This document shows positions 1-6,591 of a stretch of DNA of 10,947 bases, piece by piece. A program made the position numbers and the translations under genes. The stretch's first letter is position 1, and each line of letters begins with the position of its first letter. This DNA comes from an uncultured Muribaculaceae bacterium. GTDB taxonomy: Bacteria > Bacteroidota > Bacteroidia > Bacteroidales > Muribaculaceae. Below the pieces are notes generated by a model, which was not told where the DNA came from, made no database searches, and saw only the letters and a program-made list of their open reading frames with translations. The stretch is taken from assembly GCA_947177435.1 (NCBI GenBank), contig CAMWUM010000032.1, positions 1 to 10,947 of the forward strand, written 5' to 3'.

Positions 1-10
1 TCCATTAAAA

Positions 11-68
11 AATACTCATTTTTCAGTATTCCCCTCAATACTCAACATACATTTATTGAGATTTATTG
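11..68. repeat. Short direct and inverted repeats upstream of the fucosidase promoter
   Basis: AATACTCA occurs at 11-18 and again at 37-44, and the sequence AGTATT at 25-30 is the reverse complement of the first six bases of both copies, so the middle element can pair with either side. Closer to the gene, ATTTATTG occurs at 51-58 and 61-68, a direct repeat with a 10-bp period (one helical turn), directly before the -7 element. The arrangement would suit binding of a regulator, but the region is A/T-rich and such short repeats can arise by chance. No known operator was recognised. Confidence 0.35.
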
Positions 69-69
69 C

Positions 70-77
70 TATCTTTG
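70..77 (+). promoter_or_regulatory. Bacteroidetes-type -7 promoter element of the fucosidase gene
   Basis: TATCTTTG matches the Bacteroidetes primary sigma factor -7 consensus TAnnTTTG. It ends 17 bases before the ATG at 95, so the transcript leader would be only about 10-15 nt. No convincing -33 TTTG element is visible at the usual spacing of about 20 bases, which may mean that the gene needs an activator. Confidence 0.65.
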
Positions 78-94
78 CCTTGCACTTTTAACTT

Positions 95-1879
95 ATGCTT
101 ATGAGATATAGATTTTTGCTGGGCTTGGCTGCGGCCGCTATGGCCTGTATTGGCGCAATGGCGCAGGCTCCATGCGGCCCGACACCTACGGAAAACCAGT
201 TGGAATGGCAGGACATGGAGACGTATGCCTTCATCCATTATTCACTCAATACGTACACCGATCAGGAATGGGGATACGGCGACGAGAGCCCCGAGCTCTT
301 CAACCCATCAGACCTCGACGTCACGCAGTTGGTCAAGGTCTGCAAGGACAGTGGCATGAAGGGCATTATCTTCACGGCCAAGCATCATTGCGGATTCTGC
401 ATGTGGCCCTCGGCATATACCGAATATTCGGTAAAGAACTCTCCGTGGAAGGATGGCAAGGGCGACGTGGTGAAGGAACTCGCCGAGGCCTGCAAGGAGG
501 CAGATATGAAGTTTGCCGTATATCTCTCACCTTGGGACCGCAACCACCCCGAGTACGGCCGCGATGAATATGTCACTTATTTCAGAAACCAGCTCGAAGA
601 ACTCCTAACGAATTATGGCGACGTGTTTGAGGTATGGTTTGACGGGGCCAACGGCGGTGACGGATGGTACGGTGGAGCCAATGAGGTGCGCAAAATCGAC
701 CGCACCACTTACTACCAGTGGCCCGAAACATACGAAATGATACGCCGCCTCCAGCCTAACTGTCTGATATGGAACGACGGCAGCGACCGAGGCGACCTGC
801 GCTGGGTGGGCACCGAGGCCGGCGAGGTGGGCGCCACCAATTGGAGCCTGCTCAACAAAGACGGCGACACCGACTGGGGCATGCTCCATTTCGGCCTCGA
901 AAACGGCGATTCCTGGGTACCGGGCGAGACAAACACCAGCATCCGCCCGGGATGGTTCTACCACTCCACTGAGGATGAAAACGTCAAGAGCCTATCCAAA
1001 CTGATGGATACGTACTACAAGTCCGTAGGGCGCAACTCCACGCTGCTCCTCAACTTCCCCGTAATGCCCAACGGACGCATACACCCCACTGACAGCGTGC
1101 GCGGCGCAGCCTTCGCCCGCATGGTCGACGAGGTGTTCAAGACCGACCTTGCGCTCGGCGCCACAGCCAGCGCCCCCGCAGTCAACGATGGCGACAGGGC
1201 CACATACTGGTCGCCCGCCGACGGGACCACGCAAGGCGAAGTGGTAATCACATTCGATGAGCCAAAGACGTTCAACCGCTTCGTGGCTCAGGAATACATA
1301 CCCCTTGGCCAGCGCGTCAAGGCTTGGGAATTAGAGGCTTATTGCGATGGCGAATGGGTGCCTCTTAAAGACGCGCTCACCGCCGATGGCCGCCTTACCA
1401 CCATCGGCCGCAAGCGCATCGTTTGCTTCCCCACGGTGACAGCCGAAAAGGTACGATTTCGCGTCACCGACAGCAAGTGCGCGCCCATGATTTCAACCCT
1501 CTCCGTGTACAACGCCCCCGAGCTCACGCCCGACATCCCCGACTCAGGCGAGAAGAAATGCTCGGCACTGAGGATATTCTATATGTCGCCCATGAAGATG
1601 GTCATTGAGCTTGGCGGAGAAAAGAACATCTCGGGCATACGATACCTGCCTCCCACCCTGTCAAAAGAGGGCGTCGTCACCCACTATTCTGTCTACGTCA
1701 CCACCGACTGGAGCAATTGGGAAAAAGCGGCCTCGGGCGAGTTTTCCAACATCGTCAACAACCCCATCTGGCAGACCGTCAAGTTCGAGCCCCAACACGC
1801 ATCGGTCGTGCTCATCCAAGCCGACCGCGTGGCCGAAGGCGAGCACATGGCATACTCCGACGTCGAAATCCTCGAATAG
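95..1879 (+). CDS. Secreted alpha-L-fucosidase, GH29, with discoidin-like C-terminal domains
   Basis: This 594-residue exported glycoside hydrolase should remove terminal alpha-linked L-fucose from glycans, probably in the periplasm or at the outer surface. Residues 1-24 form a signal peptide (basic start, Leu/Ala-rich core, likely cleavage after AMA or AMAQA). The GH29 barrel covers about 30-350: TAKHH at 94-98, YLSPWDRNHPEYG near 143-155, and VWFDG at 180-184, where Asp183 is the expected nucleophile. RWVGTEAG at 236-243 places Glu241 as the likely acid/base, a pattern I associate with the GH29-B (alpha-1,3/1,4) subgroup. About 350-475 resembles an F5/8 type C (discoidin) domain. A second, partial discoidin-like unit at about 487-594 carries a Y-x-V-Y-x-T-x-D-W-S-N-W stretch. 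The usual HHDGF motif reads HHCGF here. ATG 95 and ATG 101 are both possible starts and differ by two residues. Its strand is shared with rplM, but rplM has its own promoter, so it is probably monocistronic. Family confidence is high; linkage specificity is inferred. Confidence 0.93.
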   Translation: MLMRYRFLLGLAAAAMACIGAMAQAPCGPTPTENQLEWQDMETYAFIHYSLNTYTDQEWGYGDESPELFNPSDLDVTQLVKVCKDSGMKGIIFTAKHHCGFCMWPSAYTEYSVKNSPWKDGKGDVVKELAEACKEADMKFAVYLSPWDRNHPEYGRDEYVTYFRNQLEELLTNYGDVFEVWFDGANGGDGWYGGANEVRKIDRTTYYQWPETYEMIRRLQPNCLIWNDGSDRGDLRWVGTEAGEVGATNWSLLNKDGDTDWGMLHFGLENGDSWVPGETNTSIRPGWFYHSTEDENVKSLSKLMDTYYKSVGRNSTLLLNFPVMPNGRIHPTDSVRGAAFARMVDEVFKTDLALGATASAPAVNDGDRATYWSPADGTTQGEVVITFDEPKTFNRFVAQEYIPLGQRVKAWELEAYCDGEWVPLKDALTADGRLTTIGRKRIVCFPTVTAEKVRFRVTDSKCAPMISTLSVYNAPELTPDIPDSGEKKCSALRIFYMSPMKMVIELGGEKNISGIRYLPPTLSKEGVVTHYSVYVTTDWSNWEKAASGEFSNIVNNPIWQTVKFEPQHASVVLIQADRVAEGEHMAYSDVEILE

Positions 1880-1943
1880 AGGTTTGTCGCAAGGCGCGGC
1901 GAAAAAAGTTGTCGAAACGTTAGGATATTAGGCGGAAAAATCG

Positions 1944-1951
1944 TAACTTTG
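1944..1951 (+). promoter_or_regulatory. -7 promoter element of the rplM-rpsI-rpsB-tsf operon
   Basis: TAACTTTG, within CGTAACTTTGCA, is a full match to the Bacteroidetes TAnnTTTG consensus. It lies 107 bases before the GTG start of rplM, so the leader is about 100 nt, far longer than those of the other promoters in this window. No classical terminator separates it from the fucosidase. An imperfect hairpin at 1883-1903 (TTTGTCGC with GCGGCGAA) is followed by A residues rather than T residues. Confidence 0.75.
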
Positions 1952-1953
1952 CA

Positions 1954-2058
1954 GTCCGATTATATCCGATCCAGCGGTCGGATGCGTTTGTGTGGCTTTT
2001 GGCCGAGCCGCCTGGCGCGATGGCCGCAACGTATTAATCTATTAATTAACAAATTACT
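1954..2058 (+). promoter_or_regulatory. Structured 5' leader of rplM, candidate L13 autoregulatory leader
   Basis: The leader holds a hairpin in which ATCCGA (1964-1969) pairs with TCGGAT (1978-1983); the bases CC at 1971-1972 and GG at 1976-1977 can extend it. A second copy of TCCGA at 1955-1959 can also pair with TCGGA at 1978-1982, so two forms are mutually exclusive. Further down, GGCC at 2001-2004 and 2022-2025 can enclose a GCC/GGC stem. From about 2031 to the start codon the leader is A/T-rich and unstructured. A ribosomal leader class named L13-Bacteroidia has been described before rplM in this class. I infer that this is a member from its position and hairpins, but have not aligned it to the model. 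Confidence 0.5.
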
Positions 2059-2541
2059 GTGGATACTTTAAGCTACAAGACTACCTACCCCAACGCCAAG
2101 GAGTGCACCCATGACTGGGTGGTCATCGACGCCACCGACCAGGTGCTGGGCCGCCTCTGCGCCCAGGTTGCCAAGATTCTCCGTGGCAAGAACAAGCCCA
2201 GCTACTCGCCCTTCGTCGAGTGCGGCGACAACGTAATCATCATCAACGCCGACAAGGTGCAGCTCACCGGCAAGAAGTGGACCGACCGCGTCTACCTCAG
2301 CTTCACCGGCTATCCCGGCGGCCAGCGCGAAACCACCCCCAAGCGCCTGATGGAGAAGTCGTTCAACAAGCACATCAAGGCTGGCAAGCACCCCCTGTTC
2401 ATCAAGGTCGTTAAGGGCATGCTCCCCAAGAACATCCTTGGCCGCAAGCTCATCAACAACCTCTACGTCTACAACGGACCGGAGCACCCCCATGCTGCCC
2501 AGAACCCCAAGCCCCTGGTAATTAACACGCTTAAGAAATAA
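2059..2541 (+). CDS. rplM: 50S ribosomal protein L13 (uL13)
   Basis: This protein of the large ribosomal subunit binds 23S rRNA early in assembly. The 160-residue product is longer than the 142-residue E. coli protein, as expected for Bacteroidetes. It begins MDTLSYKT, and carries the family hallmarks GDNVIIINADKVQLTGKKW, the TGYPGG turn, VVKGMLPKNILGR, and the C-terminal L-Y-V-Y-x-G-P-E-H-P-H-A-A-Q motif. The start is GTG at 2059, in an A/T-rich context without a Shine-Dalgarno sequence; no upstream in-frame ATG gives a better fit. It is the first gene of the operon, and rpsI follows after six bases. In many bacteria L13 and S9 are paired in this way. Codons strongly favour C in third position, as in the other highly expressed genes here. 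Confidence 0.97.
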   Translation: MDTLSYKTTYPNAKECTHDWVVIDATDQVLGRLCAQVAKILRGKNKPSYSPFVECGDNVIIINADKVQLTGKKWTDRVYLSFTGYPGGQRETTPKRLMEKSFNKHIKAGKHPLFIKVVKGMLPKNILGRKLINNLYVYNGPEHPHAAQNPKPLVINTLKK

Positions 2542-2547
2542 CGAAGT

Positions 2548-2934
2548 ATGGAACAAGTAAATGCAGTAGGCCGCCGCAAGGCCGCAGTCGCCCGCGTAAT
2601 CGTACGCGAGGGCAATGGCAACATCACCATCAACAAGCGCCCGCTTGAGACGTACTTCCCCTCTTCGATCCTCCAATTCATCGTTAAGCAGCCCCTCAAC
2701 CTCCTGGAGGTAGCCGAGAAGTACGACATCCTCGTCAATCTCGACGGCGGCGGCTTCAAGGGCCAGGCTGAGGCCCTCCGTCTCGGCATCGCCCGCGCCC
2801 TGGTGAAGATCAACCACGACGACAAGGCTCTGCTCCGCAAGCATGGCTTCATGACCCGCGACCCCCGTGCCGTCGAGCGTAAGAAGCCCGGCCGTCCCAA
2901 GGCTCGCAAGCGCTTCCAGTTCTCTAAGCGTTAA
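2548..2934 (+). CDS. rpsI: 30S ribosomal protein S9 (uS9)
   Basis: S9 sits in the head of the small subunit, and its C-terminal tail reaches toward the P-site tRNA. The 128-residue product has the typical length. It shows GRRKAAVARV near the N-terminus, ETYFP, the signature GGGFKGQAEALRLGIARAL in the middle, and the basic tail ERKKPGRPKARKRFQFSKR ending in the invariant SKR. The ATG follows the rplM stop codon by six bases, so the two are certainly co-transcribed and probably translationally coupled. Confidence 0.97.
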   Translation: MEQVNAVGRRKAAVARVIVREGNGNITINKRPLETYFPSSILQFIVKQPLNLLEVAEKYDILVNLDGGGFKGQAEALRLGIARALVKINHDDKALLRKHGFMTRDPRAVERKKPGRPKARKRFQFSKR

Positions 2935-3056
2935 TCTCTTCATCCCCCTTCTCGTCGAGAGAAAAATCAGTGTTTAGCATCTAAACCGCGGAGATGGACA
3001 CGTTCCCTACCCCACGGTTGTATTAACAAAAAGAACGTAAACAACACCTTATTATA
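2935..3056 (+). promoter_or_regulatory. Structured spacer before rpsB, candidate S2 autoregulatory leader
   Basis: This 122-nt spacer has no TAnnTTTG element, so rpsB is probably read through from the rplM promoter. It can form a perfect small hairpin in which GTTTAG (2972-2977) pairs with CTAAAC (2981-2986) around a CAT loop. A competing longer-range helix pairs AACCGCGG (2984-2991) with CCACGGTT (3012-3019), with seven of eight positions matched. The two overlap at 2984-2986 and cannot form together. The last 35 bases before the ATG are A-rich and open. S2 represses rpsB-tsf through the rpsB leader in E. coli (established); a similar role here is inference. Confidence 0.4.
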
Positions 3057-3881
3057 ATGGCTCAACCCACATTTGACCAACTCCTCGAGGCAGGATGCCA
3101 TTTCGGCCACCTCAAAAGAAAATGGAACCCTGCCATGGCGCCCTACATCTTCATGGAGCGCAACGGTATCCACATAATCGACCTTTACAAGACCCAGGCC
3201 AAGCTCGAAGAGGCCGCCAACGCCCTGCGCGCAATCGCCAAGGCCGGCAAGAAGGTGCTCTTCGTTGCCACCAAGAAGCAGGCCAAGCAGGTAATCGCTG
3301 ACCACGCCGCTGCCATCGGCATGCCCTACGTGATCGAGCGCTGGCCCGGCGGCATGCTCACCAACTTCCCCACCATCCGCAAGGCCGTCAAGAAGATGAC
3401 CGCCATCGACAAGATGAGCAAGGATGGCACATTCGACAACCTCTCAAAGCGTGAGAAGCTGCAGATCACCCGCCAGCGCGCCAAGCTTGAGAAGACCCTC
3501 GGCTCTATCGCCGACCTCACCCGCCTCCCCTCGGCCCTCTTCGTAGTCGACGTGCTCAAGGAGCGCATCGCCGTCGCTGAGGCCAACCGTCTGGGCATCC
3601 CCGTGTTCGCTATGGTCGACACCAACTCTGACCCCGCCGACATCGACTACGTAATCCCCGCCAACGACGACGCATCGAAGTCGATCGAAATCGTGCTCGA
3701 CTACGTATGCCAGGCTATGGCCGAAGGCCTCGAAGAGCGCAAGGCTGAGAAGGCCGACAACGCAGCCGCCGCCAGCGAAGAGGAAGCAGCCGCCGCTGCA
3801 GCCGCTCCCAAGCGCGAACGCCGCCGCGTGCGCCGCAACGACGCCCCCGCCGAGCAGCCCGCTGAAGAGGCAGCCGAGTAA
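3057..3881 (+). CDS. rpsB: 30S ribosomal protein S2 (uS2) with low-complexity C-terminal extension
   Basis: S2 is a late-assembling small-subunit protein that binds between the head and body of the 30S. The core runs to about residue 226 and shows AGCHFGHLKRKWNPAMAPYI (12-31), NGIHIIDLYKT (36-46), FVATKKQAKQ (69-78), RWPGGMLTNF (95-104), LPSALFVVD (157-165) and PVFAMVDTNSDP (182-193). After the core comes a tail of about 48 residues: an Ala/Glu run (about 234-250), a basic cluster KRERRRVRR (252-260), then a Pro/Ala/Glu acidic end. The tail makes the product 274 residues, compared with 241 in E. coli; such extensions are seen in Bacteroidetes S2. The ATG at 3057 begins MAQPTFDQLLEAG, the expected N-terminus. 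tsf follows after 29 bases, the classical rpsB-tsf pairing. Confidence 0.97.
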   Translation: MAQPTFDQLLEAGCHFGHLKRKWNPAMAPYIFMERNGIHIIDLYKTQAKLEEAANALRAIAKAGKKVLFVATKKQAKQVIADHAAAIGMPYVIERWPGGMLTNFPTIRKAVKKMTAIDKMSKDGTFDNLSKREKLQITRQRAKLEKTLGSIADLTRLPSALFVVDVLKERIAVAEANRLGIPVFAMVDTNSDPADIDYVIPANDDASKSIEIVLDYVCQAMAEGLEERKAEKADNAAAASEEEAAAAAAAPKRERRRVRRNDAPAEQPAEEAAE

Positions 3882-3910
3882 TTATTAACCCGCAAAAACA
3901 TCTGTAAGAT

Positions 3911-4903
3911 ATGGCAATTTCAATGGCAGACATCAAGAAACTGCGCGACCTCACCAGCGCAGGCTTGACTGATTGCAAAAAAGCCCTCGCCGAGACCAAC
4001 GGCGACATGGACGCAGCCGTAGAGGTGCTCCGCAAGAAAGGCCAGGCAGTGGCCGCCAAGCGCGCCGACCGCAGCGCAGCCGAGGGCTGCGTGCTCGCCG
4101 CAGCAGCTGACGGTTACGCAGCCATCGTCGCCCTCAACTGCGAGACCGACTTCGTAGCCAAGAACGAAGGCTTCGTCACCCTCACCCAGCAGATCCTCGA
4201 CGCCGCCATGGCTCACAAGCCCGCCAACCTCGAGGCTCTCAACGCCATCACCATCGACGGACGCACCATCGCCGACCTCGTCGTTGAGAAGGGCGGCCAG
4301 ACCGGCGAAAAGACCGAGATCGGCGCCTTCGAAGTGGTAGAGGCTCCCTCAACCAGCGCCTACACCCACTTCAACAAGAAGCTCGCCGCCATCGTCGGCT
4401 TCAGCATGCCCGGCGTCGACAAGGAAGTCGGCCAGTACGTGGCTATGCAGGTGGCTTCGATGAACCCCGTTGCCGTCGACCGCAAGAGCGTGCCCCAGGC
4501 CACCATCGACTCCGAGCTCTCTATCGCCGTCGAGAAGACCAAGCGCGAACTCGTGCAGAAGGCTGTTGACTTCGCTCTCAGCAAGGCCGGCCTCAACCCC
4601 CACCACTTCGACAGCGACGACCACATCGCATCCAACACCGCCAAGGGCTGGATCACCGAGGAGCAGGCTGCTCAGGGTCGCGAGATCATCGCCACCGTAT
4701 CTGAGGCCGAAGGCGCCAAGCTGCCCCAGGCCAAGATCGACGCCATCGCCAACGGCCGTCTCAACAAGTTCTTCAAGGAGATGACCCTCATGGAGCAGGA
4801 GTTCATCAACGACCCCAAGATGAACATCGGCCAGTACCTCGACAAGGCTCAGAAGGGCCTCGTCGCCGTAGGCTTCAAGCGCGTCAACCTCAACGCTGAC
4901 TAA
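3911..4903 (+). CDS. tsf: Translation elongation factor Ts
   Basis: EF-Ts exchanges GDP for GTP on EF-Tu so that it can bind aminoacyl-tRNA again. The 330-residue product has the N-terminal UBA-like domain (about 6-45) with the signature LRDLTSAGLTDCKKAL, and the CETDFVAKN motif (77-85) that contacts EF-Tu. The following core subdomains include the QVASMNP stretch and a C-terminal INDPKMNIGQYL segment. It is longer than the 283-residue E. coli protein, as is common in Bacteroidetes. The ATG at 3911 gives MAISMADIKKLR; a second ATG at 3923 would give MADIKKLR and is a plausible alternative. It is the last gene of the operon; the stop codon is followed eight bases later by the terminator palindrome. 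Confidence 0.96.
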   Translation: MAISMADIKKLRDLTSAGLTDCKKALAETNGDMDAAVEVLRKKGQAVAAKRADRSAAEGCVLAAAADGYAAIVALNCETDFVAKNEGFVTLTQQILDAAMAHKPANLEALNAITIDGRTIADLVVEKGGQTGEKTEIGAFEVVEAPSTSAYTHFNKKLAAIVGFSMPGVDKEVGQYVAMQVASMNPVAVDRKSVPQATIDSELSIAVEKTKRELVQKAVDFALSKAGLNPHHFDSDDHIASNTAKGWITEEQAAQGREIIATVSEAEGAKLPQAKIDAIANGRLNKFFKEMTLMEQEFINDPKMNIGQYLDKAQKGLVAVGFKRVNLNAD

Positions 4904-4911
4904 TACCCCCT

Positions 4912-4955
4912 ATAAAAAGAGAGGGCGCACCAATTGGTGCGCCCTCTCTTTTTAT
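4912..4955. terminator. Bidirectional intrinsic terminator, perfect 44-nt palindrome
   Basis: The two 22-base arms (4912-4933 and 4934-4955) are exact reverse complements. Each contains an A-tract, GAGAGGGCGCACC and AA toward the centre, so RNA from either strand forms a G/C-rich hairpin followed by U residues. It serves tsf on the + strand and the protease gene on the minus strand, whose TAA stop codon (4952-4954) lies inside one arm. Confidence 0.93.
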
Positions 4956-6571
4956 GGTCGTGAGAGCTCGAGGGCTCGGACGTAGACGGGATTATAGGGG
5001 TTGACGGCTCGGATGTAGCACTGGCCCTTGAAGATGTCGTTGGCCAGGTAGCCTTTGACGATGGCTTTGAGCAGGGGGAGCGAAGTGTCGTACTGCTCTT
5101 GGTTGAACTCAACGCCCTCCTTTGCTGCCTGCTCTACGATTTCGGCCATCATCTGGTCGCTGACCTCGAAGCTGTCAAAGAACGCATTTTCGTTGCGGTA
5201 CTGCTTCTCGAGCTCGGCACGGTGCGAATCGACATAATTGATGGCATAGACCGGCAGCACTGACTTTGCCATGAGGTCGCGGTAGTATGGAGTATAGAGT
5301 GAGGTGTCGACGGGCACAAAATCGTCGGGCATCACACCGCCGCCGCCGTACACCACGCGACCCTTCTTAGTGTGGTACTCGACGCTCTTGTCGAGGCGCA
5401 CGCTGTCGAGGCACCAGAGCTCGCCGCTGTCGTAGCGGTTGAGCATGTCGAGGCGGTACTCCTCGCTGTGACCCTTCTCGTAAGGCTTCTGTATGCATCG
5501 GCCCGAGGGGGTATAATAACGGGCGGTGGTGAGTCGTATCATTGATCCGTCAGGGAGTTTGAACGGCCTCTGCACCAATCCTTTGCCATACGAGCGGCGG
5601 CCAACGATGGTGGCGCGGTCGTTGTCCTGGAGGGCGCCGGCCACAATCTCGGCGGCCGAAGCGGAGTACTGGTCGATAAGCACGATCACGTCGCCCTTGA
5701 AGAATGGCTTGGAGTCGGCGCGGAGTTCCTGCACATTGTCCTGGCGGTCGCGGGTGAAGACCACCAGGTCGCCGCCGTCGAGGAAGAGCGATGCCACGTC
5801 GCGGGCCGAGCCGAGGTATCCGCCGCCGTTGCCCTGCAGGTCAAGGATGAGGGTCTTCATGCCCTGGCGCTTGAGGTCGCTGATGGCGTTGGCCACCTCC
5901 TCGCCCGACGACTCGGCAAAGCGCGTTAGACGCACGTATCCCACCTCGGGAGCGGCCATGTACACGCCGTCGACGCTGTTGACGGGTATATCGTCGCGCT
6001 TGACAGAGAACTCGAGGAGCTCAGGCTCGCCGGCTCGCTTCACTTTCAGCAGCACGGTCGAGCCCTTGGGACCGCGCAGTATCTTCATCACGCGGCTGTT
6101 GGGCAGCTTGCGCCCGGCGATGAGCGAGTCGCCAGCCCAGATGATGCGGTCGCCGGGGCGGATGCCCACCTTCTCCGACGGGCCGCCGGTGATGGTCTGC
6201 ACCACGTAGACGGTGTCGGTCGACATGTTGAACTGCACGCCGATGCCCGAGAATTTGCCTTCGAGGGGCTCGTTGAGCTCCTTTGTCTCCTCGGGTGTGG
6301 AGTATGTGGAGTGTGGGTCGAGCGTCTTGAGCATGGCGACGATGGCAGCCGTGGCCAGCGAGTCGCCGTCGACCTCGTCGACATAGTAATTGTCAATCAT
6401 GTGCAGGACCAAATCAATTTTTTTCTCCCAAATATTGCCCGCGCTCGTGCCGGAGGCAAAGCCGCGCTGCGCCCCCATCCGGCTCTTCAGGGCTTCCAAA
6501 TCTATCTGCGCTGACGCCGCGAAAACGCAGGTCAGGGTCAACAAAAGTGCTGTAAAGTGTCTTCTAATCAT
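4952..6571 (-). CDS. S41-family C-terminal processing peptidase (CtpA/Prc type)
   Basis: This is a periplasmic serine protease with a Ser-Lys dyad that trims or degrades proteins from their C-termini. Residues 1-21 are a signal peptide (MIRRHFTALL, hydrophobic core, ASA cleavage site). An N-terminal helical region (about 45-100) precedes a PDZ domain (about 100-195) with GIGVQFNM and the ITGGPSEKVGIRPGDRI loop. The protease core follows, with GYVRLTRF (211-218) and LILDLQGNGGG (241-251). In YSASAAEI Ser305 is the expected nucleophile, and Lys330 in SYGKGLVQ is the general base; the 25-residue spacing matches characterised family members. A C-terminal segment (about 420-539) resembles that of other Bacteroidetes S41 proteases. 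At 539 residues the length is normal. The ATG lies 20 bases after the coaD stop codon, making it the last gene of the parE-coaD operon. The physiological substrate cannot be told from sequence. Confidence 0.93.
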   Translation of the reverse strand: MIRRHFTALLLTLTCVFAASAQIDLEALKSRMGAQRGFASGTSAGNIWEKKIDLVLHMIDNYYVDEVDGDSLATAAIVAMLKTLDPHSTYSTPEETKELNEPLEGKFSGIGVQFNMSTDTVYVVQTITGGPSEKVGIRPGDRIIWAGDSLIAGRKLPNSRVMKILRGPKGSTVLLKVKRAGEPELLEFSVKRDDIPVNSVDGVYMAAPEVGYVRLTRFAESSGEEVANAISDLKRQGMKTLILDLQGNGGGYLGSARDVASLFLDGGDLVVFTRDRQDNVQELRADSKPFFKGDVIVLIDQYSASAAEIVAGALQDNDRATIVGRRSYGKGLVQRPFKLPDGSMIRLTTARYYTPSGRCIQKPYEKGHSEEYRLDMLNRYDSGELWCLDSVRLDKSVEYHTKKGRVVYGGGGVMPDDFVPVDTSLYTPYYRDLMAKSVLPVYAINYVDSHRAELEKQYRNENAFFDSFEVSDQMMAEIVEQAAKEGVEFNQEQYDTSLPLLKAIVKGYLANDIFKGQCYIRAVNPYNPVYVRALELSRP

Positions 6572-6591
6572 GTCGTTATATCTTTATCGTG

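Noticed and set aside
1883..1903. Possible terminator after the fucosidase gene
   Set aside because: The stem needs two G-U pairs and is followed by A residues, not T residues, so it does not fit an intrinsic terminator on the + strand.
2068..2943. Open frame of 291 codons on the minus strand opposite rplM and rpsI
   Set aside because: It spans two clear ribosomal protein genes and their gap in antisense. The Leu/Ala/Val/Glu/Asp-rich product is what strong C-ending codon bias gives on the opposite strand, and it has no domain or promoter.
5526..6209. Open frame of 227 codons on the + strand opposite the S41 protease
   Set aside because: It is a shadow of the protease gene; the product is Ser/Arg/Pro-rich without recognisable motifs and the opposite strand encodes an intact catalytic protein.
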